A stretch of 64,000 bases of DNA, taken from NCBI RefSeq assembly GCF_001189535.1, contig NZ_CP012070.1, forward strand, positions 868,001-932,000, read 5' to 3'. Below the pieces are notes generated by a model that searched no databases, was not told the origin of the DNA, and saw only the letters and a program-made list of their open reading frames with translations. Below are positions 16,738 through 25,270 of this stretch, piece after piece; the first letter of the stretch is position 1; every line of letters starts with the position of its first letter. Source of the stretch: Arsenicicoccus sp. oral taxon 190. Lineage in GTDB: Bacteria > Actinomycetota > Actinomycetes > Actinomycetales > Dermatophilaceae. A program made the translations under genes and the position numbers.

Positions 16738-18984
16738 TCAGAGCCCCGTCGGCGCAGCGGCTCCCGGCTCCGACACCGCCCGGACGACCGGCCGCAGGTC
16801 CAGCCACCACTGGTCCCGGGGACGCCGGTGGACGAGGTCCATGAGCTCCGGCATCCGGGCGAGCGGCGTGGCCCGGACGCGACCGCGGACCAGGCCGACG
16901 AGCTGCGCCTCCTGCCCACCGGCGGCCAGCTCCCCGGTCAGCAGGTCGATCGCGTGAGCGACCAGCCGGGTGGCCAGGATCCGGTCGAACGGTGACGGGT
17001 CGCCCCCCTGCTGGACGTGCCCCAGCACCGCCTGGCGGACGTCATACCGCTCCTGCCCCTCCTGGTCGAAGAGCCGGGCGAGGAAGTCCAGGGTGTACTG
17101 CTCCGAGGAGCGCTCGTTGCGCACCGCGAGGAAGAGCCGGCGCCCCGCGTCGAAGGAGGACCGCAGCCGCTGCACGTCCCGCTGCAGGTCGTCCAGGGTG
17201 ATGCCCTCCTCGTGGAGGTAGACGCGCTCGGCGCCCCCGGCGAGGCCGCCCATCAGCGCGAGGTAGCCGCAGTAGCGGCCCATCGTCTCCACGACGAAGC
17301 AGCGCCGGCGTGCGGACGCGGACTGCTTGATCCGGTCCAGCGCGTCCACGATCGCGTTGAGCGCGGTGTCCGCGCCGACGGCGAGCTCGGACCCCGGCAG
17401 GTTGTTATCGATGGAGGCGGGCACGCACACCATGGGTATCCGGAACGCCGGGTAGCGGTCCCGCTCCTGCCACAGCGTCTGGGCGCCGACGTAGGCGTTC
17501 CAGCCGCCGATGACGAGCAGCGCGTCCACCCGGTGCTCCTCCAGCGCCCGCCCGATCGGGTAGAGGTGCTCCACCTCCGGCAGGCTGCGGCGGACCCCCA
17601 GCTCGGCGCCGCCGATCGCGGTCCACCCCTCCACGTCGCCCCAGGCCAGCTCGCGGATGTCGCCGTCCCGCAGCCCTGGGTAGCCGCCCTGGATCCCCAG
17701 CATGGTGTGGCCGCGGTCGAGCCCGAGGCGGACGGCGGCCCGGGCGGCGGTGTTCATGCCGGGGGCGAGACCGCCGGCGTGCAGGATCCCGATGCGCCGG
17801 GGCGTCCCGTCGACCTGCGGCGTCGGCGGCTCGCTCATCTCGGTGAAGATCTGCGTCATCTCCGTGAACGACCCGCCCCGCAGCGCCATCGCCCGCGCGT
17901 AGTCGCCGCTCGCGATGGCGGCCGGCACCTCCCTGGTGCGCTCGACCGCCTCGACGAGCGGGACGGTGACCACGCGGTTGCCCCGTATGCCGACCACCGG
18001 GGCCACCGTCTCGGCCGTCGCGGACAGGACCTCGTGCGCGGCGGCGTAACCGAGCCAGGTCGACGCCCAGCGGTCGAACGCGCTGGGCCGCCCGCCCCGC
18101 TGCACGTGGCCGAGGATCGTCACCCGGGTGTCCTCCCCGAGCCGCTGCTCGATGGTGTCCCGCACGTAGGCCGCCGTGATCGGTCGGCCGTCCCGGTCCT
18201 GGGCCCCCTCGGCGACGATGACGATGGAGTCGCGTCGCCCGGCCGCGCGACCGCGCCGCAGCTCGGCGCACATCCGCTCCTCCCAGCCCGGGGCGGGCGG
18301 GTGCTCCGGGATGAGCACGTAGTCGCAGCCGCCGGCGATGGCGCTCATCAGGGCCAGGTAGCCGCAGTGCCGCCCCATCACCTCCACGACGAAGCTGCGC
18401 TGGTGGCTGGCCGCGGTGCTCGCGATCGCGTCGATGGCGTCGACGATCCGGTGCAGCGCGCTGTCCGCGCCGATCGTCATGTCGGTGCCGACGAGGTCGT
18501 TGTCGATCGAGCCGACGAGGCCGGCGATCATGAGTGTCGGGTGCGCCGCGGCCGTGGCGGCGCTGATCCGGCCCTGCTCCACGAGGTCGGCGAGCAGCCC
18601 CGGCCATTCCTGACGGAAGAGGTCCAGCCCGCTCAGCGAGCCGTCGCCCCCGATGACGACCAGCCGGTCGATGCCGTGCTCGAGGAGGTGGGCGGCGGCC
18701 GCCATACGGCCTGCTCGCTCGCGGAAGTCCGCGCTGCGGAAGGTGCCGATGACCGTCCCACCCCGGTGCAGCACGTTGCCGACGTCGTCCCAGCCGGCCA
18801 GTCGGATGCCGTCCCCACCGTCGACCATCCCCTGGTAGCCCTCGTAGATCACGAAGACCTCCGCCCCCAGGTGCAGCGCGGTGCGCACGACGGCGCGGAC
18901 GGCGGCGTTCATGCCCTGGGCGTCGCCGCCACTGGTCAGCACCGCGATCCGCATGCGGGGGGCGGTCTCGTGCACGGTCTCCAT
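16738..18984 (-). CDS. double-length eukaryote-type 6-phosphofructokinase
   Basis: A 748-residue tandem duplication of the PFK fold. Half 1 (about 10-385) has full catalytic motifs: GGDGS at 112-116, SIDND at 159-163, VVEVMGRHCGYLAL, and LGHVQRGGRPSAFDR. Half 2 (about 395-748) has lost them: GGWNA in place of GGDGS and SIDNN in place of SIDND, as in the allosteric half of animal and fungal PFK-1. The C-terminus RPRDQWWLDLRPV closely matches the end of animal PFK (from memory PKEQWWLKLRPI). ATG 18984 has GGAG 6 nt upstream. The enzyme should phosphorylate fructose 6-phosphate in glycolysis; allostery by the second half is inferred. Confidence 0.93.
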   Translation of the reverse strand: METVHETAPRMRIAVLTSGGDAQGMNAAVRAVVRTALHLGAEVFVIYEGYQGMVDGGDGIRLAGWDDVGNVLHRGGTVIGTFRSADFRERAGRMAAAAHLLEHGIDRLVVIGGDGSLSGLDLFRQEWPGLLADLVEQGRISAATAAAHPTLMIAGLVGSIDNDLVGTDMTIGADSALHRIVDAIDAIASTAASHQRSFVVEVMGRHCGYLALMSAIAGGCDYVLIPEHPPAPGWEERMCAELRRGRAAGRRDSIVIVAEGAQDRDGRPITAAYVRDTIEQRLGEDTRVTILGHVQRGGRPSAFDRWASTWLGYAAAHEVLSATAETVAPVVGIRGNRVVTVPLVEAVERTREVPAAIASGDYARAMALRGGSFTEMTQIFTEMSEPPTPQVDGTPRRIGILHAGGLAPGMNTAARAAVRLGLDRGHTMLGIQGGYPGLRDGDIRELAWGDVEGWTAIGGAELGVRRSLPEVEHLYPIGRALEEHRVDALLVIGGWNAYVGAQTLWQERDRYPAFRIPMVCVPASIDNNLPGSELAVGADTALNAIVDALDRIKQSASARRRCFVVETMGRYCGYLALMGGLAGGAERVYLHEEGITLDDLQRDVQRLRSSFDAGRRLFLAVRNERSSEQYTLDFLARLFDQEGQERYDVRQAVLGHVQQGGDPSPFDRILATRLVAHAIDLLTGELAAGGQEAQLVGLVRGRVRATPLARMPELMDLVHRRPRDQWWLDLRPVVRAVSEPGAAAPTGL

Positions 18985-19093
18985 GGCCAGCTCCGCGGGG
19001 TCGACGACGGGTCACCCCCATCCAACCGGGTCCGCGTGAACGCCGCGTGACGGGGGCGGTGGAACGCGGTCGTGGACTCCCCCGCGCCGCCAC

Positions 19094-19099
19094 TAACCT
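19094..19099 (+). promoter_or_regulatory. -10 box TAACCT of leaderless argS
   Basis: TAACCT ends 7 nt before ATG 19107 and no Shine-Dalgarno lies between, so transcription should begin at the start codon. Confidence 0.55.
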
Positions 19100-19106
19100 T
19101 GCACCC

Positions 19107-20840
19107 ATGGTTGCCCCGATCGACGCCCTCACCCCGGCCGTGCAGTCCGCCCTCGTCGCCGCCTTCGGCGAGGAGGTCCGTGGGGCGGACCCGGTGCTGC
19201 GACCGAGCCAGTTCGCCGACGTGCAGGTCAACGCCGCGATGGCGCTCGCCAAGAAGCTGGGGCGCAAGCCGCGCGACGTTGCGCAGGCGATCGTGGACCA
19301 CCTGGACGCGGGCGAGCTGGTGAGCGCGGCCGAGGTGGCGGGGCCCGGCTTCGTCAACATCACCTTCGCCGACGGGTGGCTCGCCGAGCAGGCGCTGGCC
19401 GCGCAGACCGACCCGCGGCTCGGGGTGGCGACGCAGCAGCGGCAGGTGATCCCGATCGACTACTCCGCCCCCAACGTCGCCAAGGAGATGCACGTCGGGC
19501 ACCTGCGGACCACGATCATCGGCGACGCGCTGGCACGGACCCTGGAGCACCTGGGCCACCACGTCATCCGGCAGAACCACGTCGGCGACTGGGGCACCCC
19601 CTTCGGCATGCTGGTGGAGCACCTGCTCGAGGTCGGCGAGGACTCGGACGAGGCCCGCGTCGTCCAGACCGACCCCAACGCCTTCTACCAGGCGGCCCGC
19701 CAGAAGTTCGACAGCTCGGAGGACTTCGCGACGCGCGCGCGTGCCCGGGTGGTCAAGCTGCAGGCCGGCGACCCCGAGACGCTGCGGCTGTGGGGCGCGC
19801 TCTACGACCTGTCCAAGACCTACTTCAACAAGGTCTACTCGACCCTCGGCGTGACGCTCACCGACGCGGACCTCGCGGGCGAGTCCACCTACAACGACGA
19901 CCTCGCGGGCATCTGCAAGGACCTCGAGGCCAAGGGGATCGCCACCCACGACGAGGGCGCGCTGGTCGTCTTCCTGCCCGGCTTCACCGGCCGCGAGGAC
20001 AAGCCGGTGCCGCTGTTCATCCGCAAGTCCGACGGCGGCTACGGCTACGGCACCACCGACGTCGCCACCGTCAAGCACCGCGTCGAGGACCTGCACGCCG
20101 ACCGCATCCTCTACGTCATCGGCGTCACGCAGAGCCTGCACCTGCAGATGGTCTACGAGACCGCGCGGCGGGCGGGCTACCTCCCCGAGCGCGTCGAGGT
20201 GGAGCACGTCAAGATCGGCTCGGTCCTCGGGGAGGACCGCAAGATCCTCAAGACCCGCTCCGGCGCCCCGCTGCGGCTGATGCACCTTCTCGACGAGGCC
20301 GTCCAGCACGCCCGCGCCTACATCGACGGCGCCCGGCCCGAGCTGCCCGAGGACGAGCGCGCCGAGATCGCCCGGATGGTCGGGATCGGCGCGGTGAAGT
20401 ATGCCGACCTGTCCGTCTCGCACGACTCCGACTACGTCTTCGACCTGGACCGGATGCTCGCGCTGACCGGCAACACCGGCCCCTACCTGCAGTACGCCAC
20501 CGCCCGCATCCGCTCCATCTTCCGCACCGCCGGGATCGACCCCGAGCAGCAGGACGCCCCCATCGTCCTCACCGAGCCCGGCGAGCGTGAGCTGGCGCTC
20601 ACGCTGCTCGACTTCGGCGGCGTCGTCGCGCAGGTGGGGCAGCTGAGCGAGCCGCACCGCCTGTGCACCTACCTCTTCGAGCTCGCCCAGGCCTTCTCGT
20701 CCTTCTACGAGCAGTGCCCGGTGCTCAAGGCCGACGACGAGCAGACCCGCCAGTCCCGGCTGACGCTGTGCGCCCTGACGCTGCGGACCCTGGTGCAGGG
20801 CCTCGACCTCCTCGGCGTGGAGACCCCCGAGCGCATGTGA
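19107..20840 (+). CDS. argS: arginyl-tRNA synthetase
   Basis: A 577-residue class I synthetase charging tRNA-Arg. The N-terminal Add-1 domain is followed by DYSAPNVAKEMHVGHLR (HVGH is the HIGH motif), then the Rossmann core with GYGYGTTDVATVKHR, and in place of KMSKS the segment GEDRKILKTRSG usual in this enzyme. The anticodon-binding DALR domain fills the last about 130 residues. Start ATG 19107 follows a TAACCT box; a frame extension to 19047 is not homologous. Divergent from the PFK gene. Confidence 0.96.
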   Translation: MVAPIDALTPAVQSALVAAFGEEVRGADPVLRPSQFADVQVNAAMALAKKLGRKPRDVAQAIVDHLDAGELVSAAEVAGPGFVNITFADGWLAEQALAAQTDPRLGVATQQRQVIPIDYSAPNVAKEMHVGHLRTTIIGDALARTLEHLGHHVIRQNHVGDWGTPFGMLVEHLLEVGEDSDEARVVQTDPNAFYQAARQKFDSSEDFATRARARVVKLQAGDPETLRLWGALYDLSKTYFNKVYSTLGVTLTDADLAGESTYNDDLAGICKDLEAKGIATHDEGALVVFLPGFTGREDKPVPLFIRKSDGGYGYGTTDVATVKHRVEDLHADRILYVIGVTQSLHLQMVYETARRAGYLPERVEVEHVKIGSVLGEDRKILKTRSGAPLRLMHLLDEAVQHARAYIDGARPELPEDERAEIARMVGIGAVKYADLSVSHDSDYVFDLDRMLALTGNTGPYLQYATARIRSIFRTAGIDPEQQDAPIVLTEPGERELALTLLDFGGVVAQVGQLSEPHRLCTYLFELAQAFSSFYEQCPVLKADDEQTRQSRLTLCALTLRTLVQGLDLLGVETPERM

Positions 20841-20843
20841 GCC

Positions 20844-20902
20844 GTATGCCGCGCGGGTCGGCATACGAGATGCGCGCGGGGTCGGCATACGAGATCCGCG
20901 CG
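20844..20902. repeat. GTATGCC/GGCATAC cluster with 24-bp tandem repeat
   Basis: Just after the argS stop, GTATGCC (20844) faces GGCATAC (20860) as an inverted pair, and a 24-bp unit gggtcggcatacgagatscg repeats at 20855 and 20879, giving a second GGCATAC at 20884. Only 98 bp separate argS from the ndh promoter, so this cluster fills most of the spacer. Confidence 0.75.
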
Positions 20903-20934
20903 CGCTCGGCGCGCCGCGGGCAGGCAGGCGAGGC

Positions 20935-20940
20935 TAGCCT
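20935..20940 (+). promoter_or_regulatory. -10 box TAGCCT of leaderless ndh
   Basis: TAGCCT ends 7 nt before ATG 20948, without a Shine-Dalgarno. Confidence 0.55.
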
Positions 20941-20947
20941 GAGTGAC

Positions 20948-22336
20948 ATGGCTCGCACCCGCCCCCACGTGGTCATCATCGGTTCCGGCTTCGGCGGCCT
21001 CTTCGCCGCGCAGGCGTTCAAGGACGTCGACGTCGACGTGACGCTCGTCGGCAAGACGGTCTACCACCTCTTCCAGCCGCTCCTCTACCAGGTCGCGACG
21101 GGCATCCTCAGCCCGGGCGAGATCGCCCCGAGCACCCGCGAGGTGCTCAAGCGCTACAAGAACGTCCGGGTCCTCATGAGCGAGGTCACCGCGATCGACG
21201 TCGAGGCCCGGACGGTCACGGCGGAGGCGCTGCAGCACGAGTCGACGTTCAGCTACGACTACCTGATCGTGGCGGCCGGCGCGGGTCAGTCCTACTTCGG
21301 CAACGACCACTTCACCGTCTTCGCGCCCGGCATGAAGACCATCGACGACGCGCTGGAGCTGCGGGCCCGCATCTTCGGGTCCTTCGAGGTGGCCGAGCTG
21401 ACGAACGACCCGGCGGAGCGCGACCGGCTGATGACCTTCGTCGTCGTGGGTGCGGGTCCCACCGGCGTCGAGATGGCCGGCCAGATCAAGGACCTGTCCA
21501 CCAAGACGCTGCGCGGCGACTTCCGCAGCATCGACCCCACCCAGGCCCGGGTGATCCTGCTGGACGGGGCGCCGGCGGTGCTGGGCTCCTTCGGGGAGCA
21601 CCTGTCCGGCAAGGCGCGCGCCGAGCTGGAGCGGATCGGGGTCGAGGTCAAGCTCGACGCCCTCGTCACGGACCTCGACTCGCAGTCCGTCACGGTCAAG
21701 CTCAAGGACGGCACCACCGAGCGCATCGAGGCGGGCTGCAAGGTCTGGGCCGCCGGGGTCCAGGCGAGCCCGCTGGGCGCCCAGCTCGGCCGGCAGACCG
21801 GCGCCGAGGTGGACCGCGCCGGCCGCGTGGCGGTCCAGCCGGACCTGACCCTGCCGGGCCACCCCGAGGTCTTCGTCGTCGGCGACATGATGAGCCTGGA
21901 CAAGCTGCCGGGGGTGGCTCAGGTCGCGATCCAGGGCGGGCAGTATGCCGCCCGCGTCATCGCCTCCGACGTGGCCGGCGACCGGATCACCGAGCCGTTC
22001 CACTACAAGGACCGCGGCTCGATGGCAGTGATCAGCAGGTTCGGCGCGATCGCGAGCATCGGCAAGGTGCAGCTGACCGGGGTCCCGGCCTGGCTGGCCT
22101 GGCTCTTTGTGCACCTCATCAACATCGTCGGGTTCAAGAACCGCATCACGACGCTGCTCCACTGGGCCATCGCGTTCCTGTCCACCGGGCGCGCCGAGCG
22201 CACCACGACCCGCCAGCAGCTGGTGGGGCGGCTGGCGGTCAATCAGCTGGGCAGCAGGTTCCAGCCCACCATCGGCGGGGTCCGCCTGCCGCTGGAGCAG
22301 CCCTACAACCCCGAGGCGCCCGGCGACTCCCGCTGA
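20948..22336 (+). CDS. ndh: type II NADH dehydrogenase (NDH-2)
   Basis: A 462-residue membrane-bound flavoprotein passing electrons from NADH to quinone without proton pumping. FAD site GSGFGGLFAAQ at residues 11-21, NADH site VVVGAGPTGVEMAG near residue 165, the quinone-side motif AIQGGQYAARV, and a C-terminal amphipathic membrane anchor (WLAWLFVHLINIVGFKNRI). Start supported by the -10 box 7 nt upstream. Single gene. Confidence 0.94.
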   Translation: MARTRPHVVIIGSGFGGLFAAQAFKDVDVDVTLVGKTVYHLFQPLLYQVATGILSPGEIAPSTREVLKRYKNVRVLMSEVTAIDVEARTVTAEALQHESTFSYDYLIVAAGAGQSYFGNDHFTVFAPGMKTIDDALELRARIFGSFEVAELTNDPAERDRLMTFVVVGAGPTGVEMAGQIKDLSTKTLRGDFRSIDPTQARVILLDGAPAVLGSFGEHLSGKARAELERIGVEVKLDALVTDLDSQSVTVKLKDGTTERIEAGCKVWAAGVQASPLGAQLGRQTGAEVDRAGRVAVQPDLTLPGHPEVFVVGDMMSLDKLPGVAQVAIQGGQYAARVIASDVAGDRITEPFHYKDRGSMAVISRFGAIASIGKVQLTGVPAWLAWLFVHLINIVGFKNRITTLLHWAIAFLSTGRAERTTTRQQLVGRLAVNQLGSRFQPTIGGVRLPLEQPYNPEAPGDSR

Positions 22337-22360
22337 GGGGAGCACGGTCGGTCAGCGGCG

Positions 22361-22420
22361 TCCGGCCGGTCGGCGCCTGGCCGGTCGGCCCTTGGCCAGT
22401 CGGCGCGTCGCCGGTCGGCG
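22361..22420. repeat. 15-bp tandem repeat, four units
   Basis: Units of about ccggccggtcggcg with period 15 fill the gap between ndh and the convergent antiporter gene. Confidence 0.75.
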
Positions 22421-22423
22421 AGC

Positions 22424-23710
22424 TCAGACGCGCAGGCCGGCCTCGCGTCGCTGCTCGAGCCGGCGCATCATCGGGGTCGCGAGGGTCCCGTGCACCACGA
22501 CGCTCACCATGATCGCGGCGGTGCCGGTGGCCCACAGGGTGCGCTCCTCGGGCCAGTGGTGCTGGGCGGTGGCGAAGGCCAGGTAGTAGATCGACCCGAC
22601 GCCACGCACCCCGAAGATCGCCGTGACGACTCGCTCGCGGGGCTGCAGCTCGTGGGTGCCGAGCAGCGCCACCCAGCCGCACACCGGCCGGACGACGAGC
22701 ACCAGCGCGAGCCCCACGGCGACGCCCTGCCAGCTCAGGTCGGCCAGCTGCCCGGAGGAGAGCGACGCGCCGAGCAGCAGCAGGATCAGCAGCGTGAGCA
22801 CCGACTCGAGGTGCTCGATCGCGTCGTGCAGCCGCCCGTGGTAGGCGTGACCGCGCTCGGCGTGGCGCAGCGCCAGCGCGGCGACGAAGACCGCGAGGAA
22901 GCCGTAGCCGTGGGCGATCTCGGCGAGGCCGTAGACCGTGCACACCAGCGCGATGCCGAGCAGCGGTTCGCCGACCTCCGCCAGCCGCAGCGTCTCCCAC
23001 CGGGACCGGAAGACGACCTTGCCGAAGGCCCAGCCGCCCGCGAGCCCGATGGCCGCACCGACGACGATCTTGAGGACCAGGTCGTAGGCCAGCCAGTGCC
23101 ACCCCCACTCACCGATCGGGCCCGCGGTGGCGAGGTAGAGCGCGAGCCACACGAAGGGGAAGGCCAGCGCGTCGTTGAGGCCCGCCTCCGAGGTCAGCGC
23201 GAACCTCACCTCGTCGTCCTCGTCCTCGGCCGGGGTCGGGTGCTCCTCGGACTCCTCCTCCTGGTCGCTCACCGACGGGCCGGCGACCTGGATGTCCGAG
23301 GCCAGCACCGGGTCGGTGGGGGCCAGCGCGGCACCCAGCAGGATGGCCGCCGCGGGGGACAGCGCGAGCGCCCACCACCCGAGGAGGGCCACGGCGGCGA
23401 TGCACAACGGCATCGCGATCCCGAGCAGCCGCCAGGTCGGGCGCCAGGACCGCCACGCGAAGGGGCGGTCGATGGCCAGGCCGACGCCCATGAGGGCGAC
23501 GAGCACGCAGACCTCGGCGACGTGCTGGGTGACGGCCTCCTGCATCACGGGGGCGATCGGCTCGTCCCCGGGGACCAGCCAGCCGGCGGCGACGCCGACG
23601 AGCAGCACGACCAGGGGCGCGGACACGGCACGCTCGCGCAGCGCGCGCGGCAGGAACGCTCCGAGCAGCAGGCCGAGTCCGGCGACGAGGAAGGTGACGC
23701 CGGTGCTCAC
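22424..23710 (-). CDS. monovalent cation:proton antiporter (CPA1 type)
   Basis: A 428-residue integral membrane protein with about twelve hydrophobic segments. The family core is clear: APTDPVLASDIQVAGP, then SEAGLNDALAFPFVWLAL with the ion-binding Asp pair, and FGVRGVGSIYYLAFA. Between them is a very acidic insert (EEESEEHPTPAEDEDDE), probably a cytoplasmic loop. GTG 23710 overlaps the stop of the upstream SMP-30 gene by 4 nt (GTGA), so the two are coupled. Sodium or potassium for protons is likely; ion specificity is not shown. Confidence 0.88.
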   Translation of the reverse strand: MSTGVTFLVAGLGLLLGAFLPRALRERAVSAPLVVLLVGVAAGWLVPGDEPIAPVMQEAVTQHVAEVCVLVALMGVGLAIDRPFAWRSWRPTWRLLGIAMPLCIAAVALLGWWALALSPAAAILLGAALAPTDPVLASDIQVAGPSVSDQEEESEEHPTPAEDEDDEVRFALTSEAGLNDALAFPFVWLALYLATAGPIGEWGWHWLAYDLVLKIVVGAAIGLAGGWAFGKVVFRSRWETLRLAEVGEPLLGIALVCTVYGLAEIAHGYGFLAVFVAALALRHAERGHAYHGRLHDAIEHLESVLTLLILLLLGASLSSGQLADLSWQGVAVGLALVLVVRPVCGWVALLGTHELQPRERVVTAIFGVRGVGSIYYLAFATAQHHWPEERTLWATGTAAIMVSVVVHGTLATPMMRRLEQRREAGLRV

Positions 23711-24552
23711 CCGCGCCACGCCCGGACGGGTCGGCCGACGACGCCGGGGTCGACGCAGAAGACGCTGCCGGCGGCCGGGTCGTCCCCCTCGCCGAGCCCC
23801 TCCCGCGAGGTCGTGACGAAGAGCGTCCGCAGGTCCTCCCCGCCGAAGGTGCAGGCGGTGACCTGGCGCGCGCCGACCTGCACCTCGGCGTCCAGGTGCC
23901 CCTCGGGGCTGTAGCGGTGGACCACGCCGGCGCCGTTCATGGCGACCCAGACGCCGCCCTCGGCGTCGACCGTGAGGCCGTCGGGGTGCAGGTCGCCGAC
24001 GTCGACGAAGGTGCGGCGGTCCTGCACCTGCCCGTCGTCGTCCAGCTCGAAGCAGCTGACCTCTCCGGTCGAGGTGTCGACGTGGTAGACCAGCCGGTCG
24101 TCCGGGCTCACGTCGAAGCCGTTGGCGACGGTGAGGCCCTCGAGAGCGGCATACGGCTCGAGCGCTGGGCCGAAGCGGTAGAGGGTCGCGGCTCCCTCGC
24201 GCTGGTCGTAGGCCATCGTCCCGCACCAGAACCGGCCGGCGGCGTCGCAGCCGCCCTCGTTGAAGCGGATGCCCGGGTCGGTGACCACGTCGGGGTGCTC
24301 GACCAGCTCGGTGAGGTCGTCGCGGTGGGTGGTGGCGAGGCCGTGCTCGAGCGCGACGATCGCGCCGCCGCCCTCGCGCGGGCGCAGGCAGGCCGCGACG
24401 GTGCCGACGTGGGTGCGCTCGACCCGCCCGTCCAGGCTGCGGCTGAGGACGTCGCCGGCGAGCATGTCGACCCAGCGCAGCTCCTGGGTGGGCCACCAGA
24501 CGGGGCCCTCCCCGTGGTAGCAAAGGCTGTCGGTGAGGCGTTCGGCTCGCAT
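23707..24552 (-). CDS. SMP-30/gluconolactonase/LRE-family protein
   Basis: A 281-residue six-bladed beta-propeller. Metal-site residues are visible: Glu in YHGEGPVWW, Asn in IRFNEGGCDAAGRFWCGTM, Asn/Asp in TVANGFDVSPDD and Asp in LHPDGLTVDAEGG. Family members hydrolyse sugar lactones or related esters with a divalent cation. ATG 24552 is chosen because TACCCT lies 7 nt upstream. First gene of a pair with the antiporter. Confidence 0.88.
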   Translation of the reverse strand: MRAERLTDSLCYHGEGPVWWPTQELRWVDMLAGDVLSRSLDGRVERTHVGTVAACLRPREGGGAIVALEHGLATTHRDDLTELVEHPDVVTDPGIRFNEGGCDAAGRFWCGTMAYDQREGAATLYRFGPALEPYAALEGLTVANGFDVSPDDRLVYHVDTSTGEVSCFELDDDGQVQDRRTFVDVGDLHPDGLTVDAEGGVWVAMNGAGVVHRYSPEGHLDAEVQVGARQVTACTFGGEDLRTLFVTTSREGLGEGDDPAAGSVFCVDPGVVGRPVRAWRG

Positions 24553-24559
24553 GATCCCC

Positions 24560-24565
24560 AGGGTA
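24560..24565 (-). promoter_or_regulatory. -10 box TACCCT of leaderless SMP-30 mRNA
   Basis: On the minus strand TACCCT ends 7 nt before ATG 24552; no Shine-Dalgarno lies between. Confidence 0.5.
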
Positions 24566-24656
24566 TGGCGCGCCACCGCCCCACCGGGGCTCTGCCAGGA
24601 CGCGGTCGGGCCGCGTGGACTAGGTTGATCCGGCTGCCAACGGACAGGAGGCCAGG

Positions 24657-25262
24657 GTGTTCACGGGGATCGTCGAGGAGCTCGGCACGGTCGAGTCGAT
24701 CGAGCACGGGCAGGACAGCGCGGTGCTGACGGTGCGGGGGCCGCTCGTGGTCGCCGACGCGCAGCACGGCACGTCGATTGCGGTCAACGGGGTGTGCCTC
24801 ACCGTGGTCGAGCACGACCAGGAGAGGTTCCGGGTGGACGTGATGGCCGAGACGCTGCGGCGGTCGAGCCTCGGGGCGCTCGGGCCGGGGTCCCGGGTCA
24901 ACCTGGAGCGGGCGATGGCGGCGGGGGGCAGGTTCGGCGGCCACGTGGTGCAGGGGCACGTGGACGGGACGGCGCAGATCCTGGCGCGCGAGCCCGGCGA
25001 TCGCTGGGAGGTGGTGACGTTCACGCTGCCGGCGGCTCTTGCACGCTACGTCGTGGACAAGGGGTCGATCACCGTCGACGGCGTCTCGCTGACGGTGAGC
25101 GCGGTCGGCGAGGACACCTTCTCGGTGTCGCTGATCCCCACCACGCTGGGCCTGACGACATTGGGCCACAAGGGGATCGGTGATCCGGTCAACCTCGAGG
25201 TCGACGTGCTGGCCAAGTATGTCGAACGCCTGCTGGCCCACCCCGGCAGCGCCACCGACTGA
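24657..25262 (+). CDS. ribE: riboflavin synthase
   Basis: A 201-residue enzyme dismuting two 6,7-dimethyl-8-ribityllumazine molecules into riboflavin. It begins MFTGIVEELG and contains two lumazine-binding repeats (SIAVNGVCLTVV and SITVDGVSLTVS with GGHVVQGHVDG between). GTG start with GGACAGGAGG upstream. TAGGTT at 24621 is a plausible -10. Unlike many rib loci it is alone here (no ribBA, ribH), and I see no FMN riboswitch in the short upstream region. Confidence 0.94.
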   Translation: MFTGIVEELGTVESIEHGQDSAVLTVRGPLVVADAQHGTSIAVNGVCLTVVEHDQERFRVDVMAETLRRSSLGALGPGSRVNLERAMAAGGRFGGHVVQGHVDGTAQILAREPGDRWEVVTFTLPAALARYVVDKGSITVDGVSLTVSAVGEDTFSVSLIPTTLGLTTLGHKGIGDPVNLEVDVLAKYVERLLAHPGSATD

Positions 25263-25270
25263 GGGGGCCG

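Noticed and set aside
24560..24656. FMN riboswitch before ribE
   Set aside because: The upstream stretch is short and shows none of the conserved RFN stems.
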